From an uncultured Clostridia bacterium (GTDB taxonomy: Bacteria; Bacillota; Clostridia; Oscillospirales; Oscillospiraceae), in the NCBI GenBank assembly GCA_946411475.1, contig CAMKED010000005.1, forward strand, positions 1-47,760: 47,760 bases of DNA, given 5' to 3'. Shown here piece by piece: positions 7,131-15,060 of this stretch (the first letter of the stretch is position 1; each line of letters starts with the position of its first letter). The position numbers and the translations under genes were made by a program. A model generated the notes under the pieces. That model ran no database searches. It was given only the letters and a program-made list of their open reading frames with translations, and was not told where the DNA came from.

Positions 7131-7330
7131 CGATGCCTCCCTACGGGTGCGGGGCGTCGATGGCGCCGTCCCCTACGCACTTTGAACCGCGGCGGTCAGA
7201 GGTCTGTCCGCCCTACGGAACCACGGGACGGGAAAACCGTCCCCTACGGCTCTGATCTCTGAACTCGAAGCGTCACGAATGTATCCCAGAACGCTGATTT
7301 CAAACTACGGGCGGCATGGCACCGTCCCTA
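7131..7330. repeat. Cluster of small palindromes ending in CCCTACG
   Basis: Four short inverted repeats follow each other, each closing with CCTACG or CCCTACG: around 7150-7172, 7187-7216, 7221-7250 and 7305-7333. The first (GGGGCGTCGATGGCGCCG) is nearly identical to a piece inside the ABC-transporter gene at 13676. A CTCTGAACTC fragment also lies here. No coding capacity. Confidence 0.65.
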
Positions 7331-7346
7331 CGATTCGGAGGTTTCC

Positions 7347-8054
7347 ATGAAACGATTTGGCGTTGTATTTTTCATTCTGTCCCTTCTTCTGGCGCTCTGT
7401 GCCTGCAAGCAGCTTTTGCCGGGTTCGGAATCGGAAAAACGTGTCGAAAATTCCAGAACATCGCTCAACGAACCAGCTTCCGCCGAAGGAATCGCGGCTC
7501 CGATACCGGGAGAAGCGCTAACCGAAGAGGAGCAGATTGCCATGTGGAATGCTCTTATGAAAAAAATGGCTGAGGGTGATCTGACAGCCGAAGATGCGCT
7601 GCAAAAAGCGGTACGCGCAAAAGATCTGCTAAGCGCATGCGGCGCGGAGCTGCTGGCCCTGGACCTGCCAAACCGGGACGAAAGCTGGACGGCAGTGCCG
7701 CTGTATGGAAATTGGATGGTCTTGTATCAGGCCCTGTCCCGAAGCCTGACGGACTTCGAGAGCGACAACTGCCGCCTGCTGCTGGACCTCGGGATCGTTG
7801 AAGCGTTTCATATCGACAAAGATATGGTTCAATTCAGCATCGGCGGCCGTGGATTCGGCCCGGAGACAGAGTATTATGACGTGTACTATATTCCCTCGGA
7901 TGATATAACAGACTGCTTCGGATACAGCGACAAAATGACCTTCACCGAACAGGACGGCGGGTGGATCGGATCGATGGATGACCCCCGCGATGACAACACG
8001 TTTTTCTACAAGCAAATCGGGGAGCATTTGTATTTCTGTGCGGCGCATTTTTGA
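7347..8054 (+). CDS. Predicted lipoprotein (235 aa), function unknown
   Basis: A hydrophobic signal (residues 4-17) ends in LALCAC, with Cys20 as the likely lipidated residue, so the protein should be anchored outside the cytoplasmic membrane. The mature part is acidic and moderately helical to about residue 130, then contains a Gly/Asp/aromatic stretch. No family is recognised. The start follows GGAGG. Its 5' gap is made of dispersed palindromes; its 3' gap contains CTCTGAACC repeats. Confidence 0.78.
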   Translation: MKRFGVVFFILSLLLALCACKQLLPGSESEKRVENSRTSLNEPASAEGIAAPIPGEALTEEEQIAMWNALMKKMAEGDLTAEDALQKAVRAKDLLSACGAELLALDLPNRDESWTAVPLYGNWMVLYQALSRSLTDFESDNCRLLLDLGIVEAFHIDKDMVQFSIGGRGFGPETEYYDVYYIPSDDITDCFGYSDKMTFTEQDGGWIGSMDDPRDDNTFFYKQIGEHLYFCAAHF

Positions 8055-8237
8055 AACGGCAGCATGTTTCGTGGCGCACACTTAAGTGACGGTCCAAATA
8101 TGCAAGCCCTGGCGCAGCATATTTGACTGCCGGAACTCATGCAGAGCTGTGCGCCGATACGGAAACCCTTGAACTCTGAACCACAGGCGGGCAGATTGCC
8201 CGCGCTACAATTTAAAAGAATCGGAGAAAACGATACA

Positions 8238-8666
8238 ATGCAAAACAAAGCAGTAAAATTGACTTTGGCGGCGGTGGGGTTGTGCATGCTGGCCGCAGTT
8301 GCGGGGGCGATCGCCATGCCCTGGCTGGTCAAATGGTACATTTCCTGGGAAACCGGGCGGACCGCCATTTTGATTGCCTATTACGCCTGTCTTCCCTTTG
8401 CGCTGACGGCGCTGGTCTGCCTGTGGAAGCTGCTGCAAAACATCCGCGCGGAGCAGGTCTTTCAGGAACGCAACAGCCGCCTGATGGCGGTGGTGAGCTG
8501 GTGCTGCGTGGGCGTTGCGGCCGCGACGCTGGCCACTTTCCGCTGGTATCCCCCGCTGATCTTCGTCACCCTGTCCATGGCCTTTCTCTTTCTGATCGTG
8601 CGGGTGGTGCGCAACTGCTTTATCGCTGCCACCGCCATCAAGGAAGAGAACGACCTCACGGTTTAG
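8238..8666 (+). CDS. DUF2975-type membrane protein (142 aa)
   Basis: Four hydrophobic segments span the protein (about residues 8-28, 44-64, 87-104 and 110-128), with the polar stretch NIRAEQVFQERNSRL between the second and third pair. This matches the DUF2975 family, whose genes often precede a small YozG-type regulator, as here: the regulator starts ten bases after this stop. The ATG at 8238, preceded by CGGAGAAAAC, is chosen over an in-frame ATG at 8139 that lies in repeat-like DNA. The biochemical role is unknown. Confidence 0.82.
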   Translation: MQNKAVKLTLAAVGLCMLAAVAGAIAMPWLVKWYISWETGRTAILIAYYACLPFALTALVCLWKLLQNIRAEQVFQERNSRLMAVVSWCCVGVAAATLATFRWYPPLIFVTLSMAFLFLIVRVVRNCFIAATAIKEENDLTV

Positions 8667-8676
8667 GAGGGCTGCT

Positions 8677-8886
8677 ATGGCGATCATCGTCAATCTGGAC
8701 GTGATGCTGGCAAAGCGGAAAATGTCCTCCGGCGAGCTGGCCGAGCGCGTCGGCATCACGCAGGCCAATCTGAGCATTTTGAAAACCGGCAAGGCCAAGG
8801 CCGTGCGTCTTTCCACGCTCGACGCCATCTGCGAGGCGTTGGACTGCCAGCCGGGAGACATTCTGGAATTTACAAGGGACACGTAG
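8677..8886 (+). CDS. Small XRE/YozG-type transcriptional regulator (69 aa)
   Basis: Nearly the whole protein is a Cro/C1-type helix-turn-helix: SSGELAERVGITQANLSILK forms helices 2-3, and LSTLDAICEALDCQPGDIL completes the domain. Size and C-terminal motif fit the YozG group that pairs with DUF2975 membrane proteins. GGAGG overlaps the upstream stop, indicating coupled translation. It probably represses its own operon, which is inference. The stop codon TAG is the first TAG of a GTAGGGCGGCC repeat. Confidence 0.9.
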   Translation: MAIIVNLDVMLAKRKMSSGELAERVGITQANLSILKTGKAKAVRLSTLDAICEALDCQPGDILEFTRDT

Positions 8887-8960
8887 GGCGGCCAGACCTC
8901 TGGCCGCCGGAACACGGCAAAATCGGATCGCGCGGCGGCCTGGGGTCAGGCCGCCCTACG
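8883..8960. repeat. B-type palindromic repeat
   Basis: GTAGGGCGGCC at the left and GGCCGCCCTACG at the right are inverted copies. In between are GGCCAGACCTCTGGCC and a second palindrome. The left end contributes the stop codon of the regulator gene. Related sequence occurs at 860-985 and 44115-44275. Confidence 0.8.
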
Positions 8961-8990
8961 GTGCGACCGAATAAAAAGGAGATCATCAAC

Positions 8991-10592
8991 ATGGACGAAC
9001 AAAAAAACACCGCCGAGCGTTCGGCGGCGCATACTGCAATACAGACAAATCAAAGCTATATTCCGGTCGGTTCGATGGCGCAGCCGGGCGGCGCTGCACC
9101 GTCTCCCATGCCGCCGCGGGAAGTCTATCCCAAACGGCGTGCGCTTGGTCGGGATCTGACGCTGGCCGGCGTGCTGCTGGGGCTCTGCTTTCTGCTCTGG
9201 GACGCCCTCTGCTGGGCCAGGGGCGTCGGTCTTGCGGAGGCCGCAACGCTGGCAGGCATCCTGCCTGCGGCGCTGATCTACCTCAAAGGCCGGCCGGGAA
9301 AGCTGACGCGCTACGGTACGGTCTGCGCCGGGCTCTATCTGCTCAGTGCGCTCAGCCTGATTCTCTCCGGCGATGCATCCATGAAATTCCTGACGCTCTG
9401 CGTCATGGTCCTTCTGTTCCAGATCATGCTGCTGGAACGGCTGGCAATGCGAACCGGGACGGATCTTTTTCGCCTGATCTACGATCATCTTTTTGTTTGC
9501 TTCTCCATGTCCCTTTGGCGCATCGGCGTCGGCGCATGGGCGCTGGCACACAGCGGCACACCGGGCTCCGCGCGCAGCAAGCGCAATCGCTCCGTTCTGC
9601 TCGGTCTGCTCTGCGCAATTCCCGCGCTGGTGATCTTAATTCCGCTGCTGATTTCCTCTGACGCAGCCTTTGAGGGCCTGGTCGGCAGTCTGGATTGGGA
9701 GTTTGGCAGCCGTGCCCTGATCGCGCTGGTCTTTGGCGGGCTTGCTGCGCTGTTCCTGTTTACCCTGCTTTTTACCTCCGATCAAGGTCCGAAAAAGAAA
9801 GACGGGACAGCGCGCAAGGGGGTGGAGCCCGCCGCTGTGGCAGCCTTCCTCGGCATCATCGGGGCGGTTTACGTGCTCTATCTGTTCTCCCAGTTTGCCT
9901 ATTTCACCGACGCCTTCCGGGGGCTGCTGCCCAGGGGCTTCACCGTAGCCAAGTACGCTCGCCGGGGCTTCTTTGAGATGTGCTGGATCGTTGCCATCAA
10001 CCTGTTTTTGATCGTGCTGGCTCTGGGGCTCTGCCGCAAGGACGGCGGGCGCATTCCCGGTGCGGTCAAGGGACTTGCCCTCTTCCTCTGCGTCTTTTCC
10101 CTGATCTTAGTCGCAACCGCCCTGTCCAAAATGATCCTCTACATGGGCAGCTTCGGCCTGACCCGGCTGCGCCTGACCACCTCGGTCTTTATGGTCTTCC
10201 TGGCGCTGGTCGTACTGGCCGTCGCGCTGCGGCTGTTTGTAAAAAAGCTTCCGGTTCCGCAGTTGGCCGTCACATTAGGCGCCGTGATCCTGATCGGGCT
10301 CAGCCTTGCCAATGTGGACGGGCTCGTGGCACGCTACAACGTGGACGCCTGGCGCTCCGGAAAGCTGGACAGTCTGGACGTACAGATGATCTGTTATCTG
10401 GGCGACGGCGCCGTCCCCGTTCTGGACGAGCTGGCGCATGATCCGACCGATCCGGAGATCGCCGCTTTGGCCCAAAGCGAGCTGCGGCGAAGAAGCCCGC
10501 AAACGGACCTTCGGAGCTGGAACCTCGTCACGCAGAAAGCAAACGAGGTTCTGAAAGGCGTTGGAAAACAGATGATAGCTAATAGCCAATAG
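8991..10592 (+). CDS. DUF4173/DUF4153-like multi-span membrane protein (533 aa)
   Basis: A polar N-terminus of about 55 residues is followed by roughly 12 hydrophobic segments. The motif YARRGFFEMCWIVAINLFLI near residue 325 and the SQFAYFTDAF-GLLPRGFT stretch before it are characteristic of the DUF4173/DUF4153 families. The C-terminal 90 residues are soluble and helical (ELAHDPTDPEIAALAQSELR). The start at 8991 follows AAAAGGAGATC with good spacing; an in-frame ATG at 8961 lies in a repeat. The last residues (IANSQ) and the stop are encoded by the start of a GCTATGGGCTAT repeat. Function unknown. Confidence 0.85.
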   Translation: MDEQKNTAERSAAHTAIQTNQSYIPVGSMAQPGGAAPSPMPPREVYPKRRALGRDLTLAGVLLGLCFLLWDALCWARGVGLAEAATLAGILPAALIYLKGRPGKLTRYGTVCAGLYLLSALSLILSGDASMKFLTLCVMVLLFQIMLLERLAMRTGTDLFRLIYDHLFVCFSMSLWRIGVGAWALAHSGTPGSARSKRNRSVLLGLLCAIPALVILIPLLISSDAAFEGLVGSLDWEFGSRALIALVFGGLAALFLFTLLFTSDQGPKKKDGTARKGVEPAAVAAFLGIIGAVYVLYLFSQFAYFTDAFRGLLPRGFTVAKYARRGFFEMCWIVAINLFLIVLALGLCRKDGGRIPGAVKGLALFLCVFSLILVATALSKMILYMGSFGLTRLRLTTSVFMVFLALVVLAVALRLFVKKLPVPQLAVTLGAVILIGLSLANVDGLVARYNVDAWRSGKLDSLDVQMICYLGDGAVPVLDELAHDPTDPEIAALAQSELRRRSPQTDLRSWNLVTQKANEVLKGVGKQMIANSQ

Positions 10593-10636
10593 CTATCAGC
10601 TATGGGCTATGGACTATAGGCTATGGGCTATCAGCT
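10573..10636. repeat. Degenerate GGGCTAT tandem repeat
   Basis: Short direct copies of GGGCTAT, GGACTAT and AGCTATC follow one another and overlap both the end of the DUF4173-like gene and the 3' end of spoIIR on the other strand. Confidence 0.7.
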
Positions 10637-11240
10637 ACCCGAACAGCTCTGCGAGCCAATCGAGCAGGCGGAATCGGAACTGCACGCGCTCGCTGTCGGA
10701 GCTCACAAGCTCAATTTCCTCCGGCGAAAGGCCGGCGTCTTGGGCGGTCTGCTCAAAGCTGCGCGTCTCGTCCTCCGTTCCGGCGCTCAGGCAGAGCGCA
10801 GGGAAGGCCACGCACCACCAGTTGTGCCCGGCCCCCGCGCCAAGCGTCACGCGCAGAGCCCGATAGCGTCCTGCGGGCAGCGAAAATGTATCGTAATCCC
10901 GCCGCGGGAAGCGTTCCTCGGCCAGCGTCGCGTCCACCGGCTCCCCCGTTCCAAGGGCTGCGAAGGCCGTCTCCCGCAGGGCGGGCAGGCTCTCTTCCAG
11001 CGCGGCCGCAGCAGCGTCCGCGCTGGCACAGCCTTCGGTCAGGGCAGCGATTTCAGGCAAAAGCGCGTCGCGCACGGCCAGCTTCCGGGCCTGGTCCGCC
11101 GGGTCGTCCGAGGCCGCCACGACGTGGAGCCGGATCAGCCGCGAAGAAAGCGTCTTCTGCTGCTGCCAGACCTGCCAGCTCAGGGCCATAAAGCTGAAGA
11201 TCAAAACCGCAGAAAACAGAATTGTGTACCGTTTGTACAT
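10635..11240 (-). CDS. spoIIR: Stage II sporulation protein R (201 aa)
   Basis: SpoIIR is the forespore-made secreted signal that triggers processing of pro-sigma-E in the mother cell through SpoIIGA. The sequence has an N-terminal membrane or signal segment (about 5-24) and then the family blocks IRLHVVAASDDPADQ, KLAVRDALLPEI, PAGRYRALRVTLG and the diagnostic NWWCVAFPALCL. Length is typical. A 15-bp hairpin directly upstream contains part of its ribosome site. It is strong evidence that the organism belongs to a spore-forming lineage. The 3' end abuts GGGCTAT repeats. Confidence 0.95.
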   Translation of the reverse strand: MYKRYTILFSAVLIFSFMALSWQVWQQQKTLSSRLIRLHVVAASDDPADQARKLAVRDALLPEIAALTEGCASADAAAAALEESLPALRETAFAALGTGEPVDATLAEERFPRRDYDTFSLPAGRYRALRVTLGAGAGHNWWCVAFPALCLSAGTEDETRSFEQTAQDAGLSPEEIELVSSDSERVQFRFRLLDWLAELFG

Positions 11241-11248
11241 AAATAATC

Positions 11249-11286
11249 ACCTGTCCATACTTGATTTGTAACAAGTATGGACAGGT
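11249..11286 (-). promoter_or_regulatory. 15-bp hairpin overlapping the spoIIR ribosome site
   Basis: ACCTGTCCATACTTG (11249-11263 on the plus strand) pairs perfectly with 11272-11286 around an eight-base loop. On the minus strand the end of the 3' arm (ACAGGT) runs into GATTATTT and then the spoIIR ATG, so AGGTGAT is the probable ribosome site and is half buried in the stem. On the plus strand the hairpin is followed by TTTTGCTTTTTT, so it may instead terminate antisense transcripts. Confidence 0.65.
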
Positions 11287-11311
11287 TTTTGCTTTTTTAT
11301 TCTTTATCAGA

Positions 11312-13126
11312 TCAAATGGCATACTGGCTTTGGAAGAGTTCCGAATAGAAGCCCTTTTGGTTGAGCAGGCTTCTGTGCGTGCCCTGCTCGACGATGCGGC
11401 CGTCGCGGAGCACCAGGATCAGGTCCGCATCCACGATGGTGGACAGACGGTGGGCGATCACAAAGCAGGTGCGGCCGCCCATGAGCCGGTCCATGGCCTT
11501 CTGGATCAGCAGCTCCGTGCGGGTATCCACGTTGGAGGTGGCCTCGTCCAGGATCAGAATGGGCCGGTTGGCCAGCATGGCCCGGGCGATGGTGAGCAGC
11601 TGCTTCTGGCCGGAGGAAACGGCGGTGCTGTCCTCGGAGATCACGGTGTCATAGCCCTGGGGCAGACGGCGGATGAAGTGGTCGCAGTAGGCCTGGTCGC
11701 AGACCCGCCGGATCTCCTCCCGGCTGGCTCCGGGACTGCCGTAGCCCACGTTCTCGGCCACGCTTCCCTTGAAGAGCCAGGTCTCCTGGAGCACCATGGC
11801 AAAGAGCTTGCGATTTTCCTCGCGGGACAGCTCGGAGGCGTCCCGCCCGTCGATCAGCACCCGGCCGCGCTGGATGTCGTAGAAGCGCATCAGCAGGTTG
11901 ACGATCGTGGTCTTGCCCGCGCCCGTGGGGCCGACGATAGCCACTTTCTGGCCGGGCTTGACAACGATATTCAGATCCTGGATCAGTGGCTTCTTGGGAT
12001 CGTAGGAAAAATCGACGTGCTCAAAGACGATGGTCCCCTTGGTCTCTCCCGCCACGATCCCGGCGGGGTTCTCCTCCTCGGGCAGATCCAGCATAGCGAA
12101 CACCCGCTTGGCCGCGCCCTTGATCTGCTGGATATAGCCCAGGCCAAAGGCCATACGCTCCAGAGGCGAGGAGAGACGGCGGGCAAAGAGGATGATGGTG
12201 ACCACCGTACCGATGGCAACGCCCCGGTTCAAAATCAGCCAGCCGCCCACAACGGTGACGACGATATAGGCCAGGGCGTTCACCGTGGCGATGACCGGCT
12301 GGACGATAGAAGAAAGGAAGTCGCCCAGGATGCGGCTGTGCTGGTGACGCTTGGAGAGGGCGTCGTATCTCTCCTGCATGATCCCTTCCCCGCAGAAGGC
12401 CTTGGTGGTGGGATAATTGGTGAAGGCCTCCTCCGCCAGGGCAGTCAGCTTGCCGCCCAGGTCCCAGTGCTTGTCCCAATGCTTTTCGCCCAGGGTCGCC
12501 ATCTTGGTAGAAAGAAGGATGGACAGCGGAGACAGCAGCACCACGGGGATCGCCATGCGCCAATCCGTCAGAAAGAGGATCACGGCAATCACAGTCATTT
12601 GCAGGAAGCCGGACAGCAGGATATCCACGATGATGTAGATGCTGTCGGCCATATTGCCCACGTCGTCCATCATGCGGTCGATCACGTCGCCCGCCGGGGT
12701 CTTATCCACGAAGGACACAGGCAGACGGCGCAGCTTTTCCGAAATGCGGATCCGAAATCCCGCACAGAAGTAACGACTGACGACGTTTTGCAGGAAAAAG
12801 TACTTGCCGTAGGTCATCAGCCCCTCCAGGGCGTACACGCCCAGGAGCAGGCCCAGCCCCGGCAGCAGACCGGCTGCCAGGCCGGGGGTCTTGTTCTTGG
12901 TCCAGTCGTACAGCTTGTCGATCTGCTCGCCCAGCAGCTCCGGCTCCGCCACGGCGCAGCCGATCAGCAGCAGGCAGAACAGGGCGCAGAGCAGGATCCA
13001 GGCCCACAGGGGCTTGATCTCCCGCAGCAGGCGCTTGCCGGTCTCGTCCAGCAGGCGGCGCTTGCCCTTCTTCTCTTTGGCTTCTTCGGTCTGTTCCAGT
13101 TCAAGATTTAATTCTGAGGAACTCAT
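11312..13126 (-). CDS. ABC exporter subunit with consensus ATPase site (604 aa)
   Basis: A half-size ABC exporter: six-span membrane domain (about residues 40-340) and C-terminal nucleotide-binding domain. Walker A is GPTGAGKTT, the signature is VSSGQKQLL (degenerate relative to LSGGQ), Walker B is PILILDEATSNVDT with the catalytic Glu, and the switch is IAHRLSTI with His. The start overlaps the stop of the upstream partner by four bases (ATGA), so the two are translated together and should form a heterodimer of the BmrCD/LmrCD/TM287-288 kind. Substrate is unknown; such pumps export drugs, lipids or peptides. No strong terminator follows, so spoIIR may be read through from here. Confidence 0.94.
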   Translation of the reverse strand: MSSSELNLELEQTEEAKEKKGKRRLLDETGKRLLREIKPLWAWILLCALFCLLLIGCAVAEPELLGEQIDKLYDWTKNKTPGLAAGLLPGLGLLLGVYALEGLMTYGKYFFLQNVVSRYFCAGFRIRISEKLRRLPVSFVDKTPAGDVIDRMMDDVGNMADSIYIIVDILLSGFLQMTVIAVILFLTDWRMAIPVVLLSPLSILLSTKMATLGEKHWDKHWDLGGKLTALAEEAFTNYPTTKAFCGEGIMQERYDALSKRHQHSRILGDFLSSIVQPVIATVNALAYIVVTVVGGWLILNRGVAIGTVVTIILFARRLSSPLERMAFGLGYIQQIKGAAKRVFAMLDLPEEENPAGIVAGETKGTIVFEHVDFSYDPKKPLIQDLNIVVKPGQKVAIVGPTGAGKTTIVNLLMRFYDIQRGRVLIDGRDASELSREENRKLFAMVLQETWLFKGSVAENVGYGSPGASREEIRRVCDQAYCDHFIRRLPQGYDTVISEDSTAVSSGQKQLLTIARAMLANRPILILDEATSNVDTRTELLIQKAMDRLMGGRTCFVIAHRLSTIVDADLILVLRDGRIVEQGTHRSLLNQKGFYSELFQSQYAI

Positions 13127-14889
13127 GCAATTTCACCTCCAGTCTGGGAGAGATAGATCTCCCGATAGATGGAGCAGCTCTTCAGCAGCTCCGCGTGGGT
13201 CCCGCCTCCCACCAGAACGCCGTCGGACAGGACGAAGATCCGGTCGGAGTGCATGGCGGAGACCACCCGCTGGGTAATGACGATGCGGGTCCTGCCCGCC
13301 AGCTTCTCGTTCAGGGCCTTGCGGACCCGGGCCTCGGTGATGAAGTCCAGGGCGGAGAAGGAATCGTCGAAGATATAGATGGGCGCGTCCTTGAGGATGG
13401 CCCGGGCAATGGCAAGCCGCTGCTTCTGGCCGCCGGAGACGTTGGTGGCCGCAGGCTCCAGCTTGAAGCTCAGCCCCTCGGGCTGCTCCCGGATAAAGTC
13501 CGCCACCTGGGCCAGCTCCAGAGCGGCCCAGAGCTCCTCGTCGGTGGCGTCGGGCTTGGCCATGCGGAGATTTTCCGCCACGGTCCCGGCGTAGAGCATG
13601 GACTTTTGCAGGGCGCAGGAAATGTTGTTCCGCACGTCCTTGGGGGACAGTGCCGCAGCGTCCTGCATTTCGGACGGGGCGTCGAGGGCGCCGCCCCCTA
13701 CGGCGAAGCGGAGCTTGCCCTCGGTGGGCTGGCGGAAGGCCAGCAGGAGCTCCGCCAGGGTGGTCTTGCCGGAGCCGGTGCCGCCGATGACGGAGACCCA
13801 CTCCCCTGCCCGGATATGGACGTCCACGTCGCTCAGGGCGGGCAGGGCGCTGCCGGGATAGGTGAAGCTGACGTGATCCAGGTCGATGGCGCCGGAAAAA
13901 CGCCGGCCCTCGGCAGTGCGCGCTTCCTCAAGGCCGGTGGACCCGGTGATCTGGCCCAGGCGCTTGATCGCCACCCGGATATGGGGCAGCATAACGATAT
14001 CGTAGGAAATGGCGATGATCGCGCCCAGGATGATGTTGATGTACTGAATGATGGCGAACACGTCGCCGGCGGTCAGGCCGCTTCCCCGCTCCATGCGGAT
14101 CCCGCCCAGATAGACGATCAGCAGGGCTGCCGCGTTCAGCACGAATGCTGCCGCAGGATCGATGATCTCCATGCGGACGTTGGCGCGAATCAGATGCTCC
14201 GCCATGATCTTGGTGGAATCGGTGACGCGCTCATGGGCATTCTGCTCCCGGTTGAAGGCGCGGATGACCCGCACGCCCCGGAGCCGCTCCCGAACCAGGT
14301 CGTTCTGCTTGTCGCAGTAGTCGTCGGCCACGTCCCAGAGGTGCTCGATCTTCTTGCTCATCAGCATACCCGCGCCGATCAGCAGAGGCACGGCGCAGAG
14401 GATCACCAGGGAGAGGGTCACGTCCTTCCGCATACAGAGGAAGACGCCCCCCAGGAACATCAGCGGAATGATCAGGATGCTCCCGCAGAGGGAGGAAATG
14501 ATCCAGGTCAGAGTTCCCACGTCATGGGAAAAACGAGTGACCAAATTGGAGGTACCGATCCGGCCCACCTCCGACAGGGTCATGGTGTGGACCTTGCGGA
14601 AAAGCGCGGAACGGAGATCCATGGTATAACCGGCCACAACGTGGTAGACCACCCAGTAACCGCCCGCCACAGAGGCAAGGCTCACCAGGGAGGTCGCCAG
14701 CATGATCCCGGCAATTTTCAGAATATAAGGGAAGGTATTCGTCTCGGCCGCGCCGTAGACGCCCTTGTCCAGCACGTTGGACATGAGGGTGGGCAGCAGC
14801 AGATCGCAGACTGCGGAAATCGCCATCAGCAGGGTCGCCAGGGCGATTTTGGCCTTAAAAGGCTTCAAATAGGATAGAATCTTTCTCAT
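13123..14889 (-). CDS. ABC exporter subunit with degenerate ATPase site (588 aa)
   Basis: Membrane domain with about six spans (1-310) and a C-terminal nucleotide-binding domain. Walker A is GGTGSGKTT and the signature NVSGGQKQR is canonical. However the Walker B catalytic Glu is Asp (IYIFDDSFSALD) and the switch His is Gln (ITQRVVSA). These changes mark the degenerate half of heterodimeric exporters. Between Walker A and the Q loop an unusual stretch, AVGGGALDAPSE, is encoded by a copy of an intergenic palindrome (13676-13703). AAAGGAGGGGG precedes the ATG. It is first gene of the pair; a TATAAT lies upstream within the flanking repeat's edge but without a good -35 box. Confidence 0.94.
   Translation of the reverse strand: MRKILSYLKPFKAKIALATLLMAISAVCDLLLPTLMSNVLDKGVYGAAETNTFPYILKIAGIMLATSLVSLASVAGGYWVVYHVVAGYTMDLRSALFRKVHTMTLSEVGRIGTSNLVTRFSHDVGTLTWIISSLCGSILIIPLMFLGGVFLCMRKDVTLSLVILCAVPLLIGAGMLMSKKIEHLWDVADDYCDKQNDLVRERLRGVRVIRAFNREQNAHERVTDSTKIMAEHLIRANVRMEIIDPAAAFVLNAAALLIVYLGGIRMERGSGLTAGDVFAIIQYINIILGAIIAISYDIVMLPHIRVAIKRLGQITGSTGLEEARTAEGRRFSGAIDLDHVSFTYPGSALPALSDVDVHIRAGEWVSVIGGTGSGKTTLAELLLAFRQPTEGKLRFAVGGGALDAPSEMQDAAALSPKDVRNNISCALQKSMLYAGTVAENLRMAKPDATDEELWAALELAQVADFIREQPEGLSFKLEPAATNVSGGQKQRLAIARAILKDAPIYIFDDSFSALDFITEARVRKALNEKLAGRTRIVITQRVVSAMHSDRIFVLSDGVLVGGGTHAELLKSCSIYREIYLSQTGGEIA
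13676..13703. repeat. CCCTACG-type palindrome inside the ABC gene
   Basis: GGGGCGTCGAGGGCGCCG followed by CCCCCTACGG matches the intergenic copy near 7152-7176 with about two differences. Here it lies within codons of the minus-strand ABC subunit, in frame and without a stop. Confidence 0.75.
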
Positions 14890-14929
14890 AGCAGTCCCCC
14901 TCCTTTCGGGGAATCATTGTTTCTGTGAA

Positions 14930-15053
14930 TTATACTGTTCAGCAGGGTCGTAGTGGCCGCGCACCTGCGCGGCCATAAAGCCCCGAAAAGCGCTGTTCGC
15001 CATGGCCGCGCAGGTGCGCGGCCACTACGGAACAGGCCCGACTGAAAAGATAC
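14930..15053. repeat. MITE-like palindromic element, A-type core, copy 2 (reverse orientation)
   Basis: 28-bp arms at 14949-14976 and 15002-15029 are identical to those of the copy at 3865. The centre AAAGCCCCGAAAAGC matches the reverse complement of that copy's centre at its start. The outer ends are TATACTGTTCAG and CTGAAAAGATAC. It fills the gap between rsgA and the ABC operon. Confidence 0.85.
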
Positions 15054-15060
15054 TTGTGTG

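Noticed and set aside
11261-13111. 616-codon open frame on the plus strand
   Set aside because: It is the antisense of the ABC exporter gene, whose codons are clearly real; the frame has no family features and stays open because of the GC-rich third positions.
13195-14877. 560-codon open frame on the plus strand
   Set aside because: Antisense of the second ABC subunit; Gly/Asp/His-rich shadow composition.
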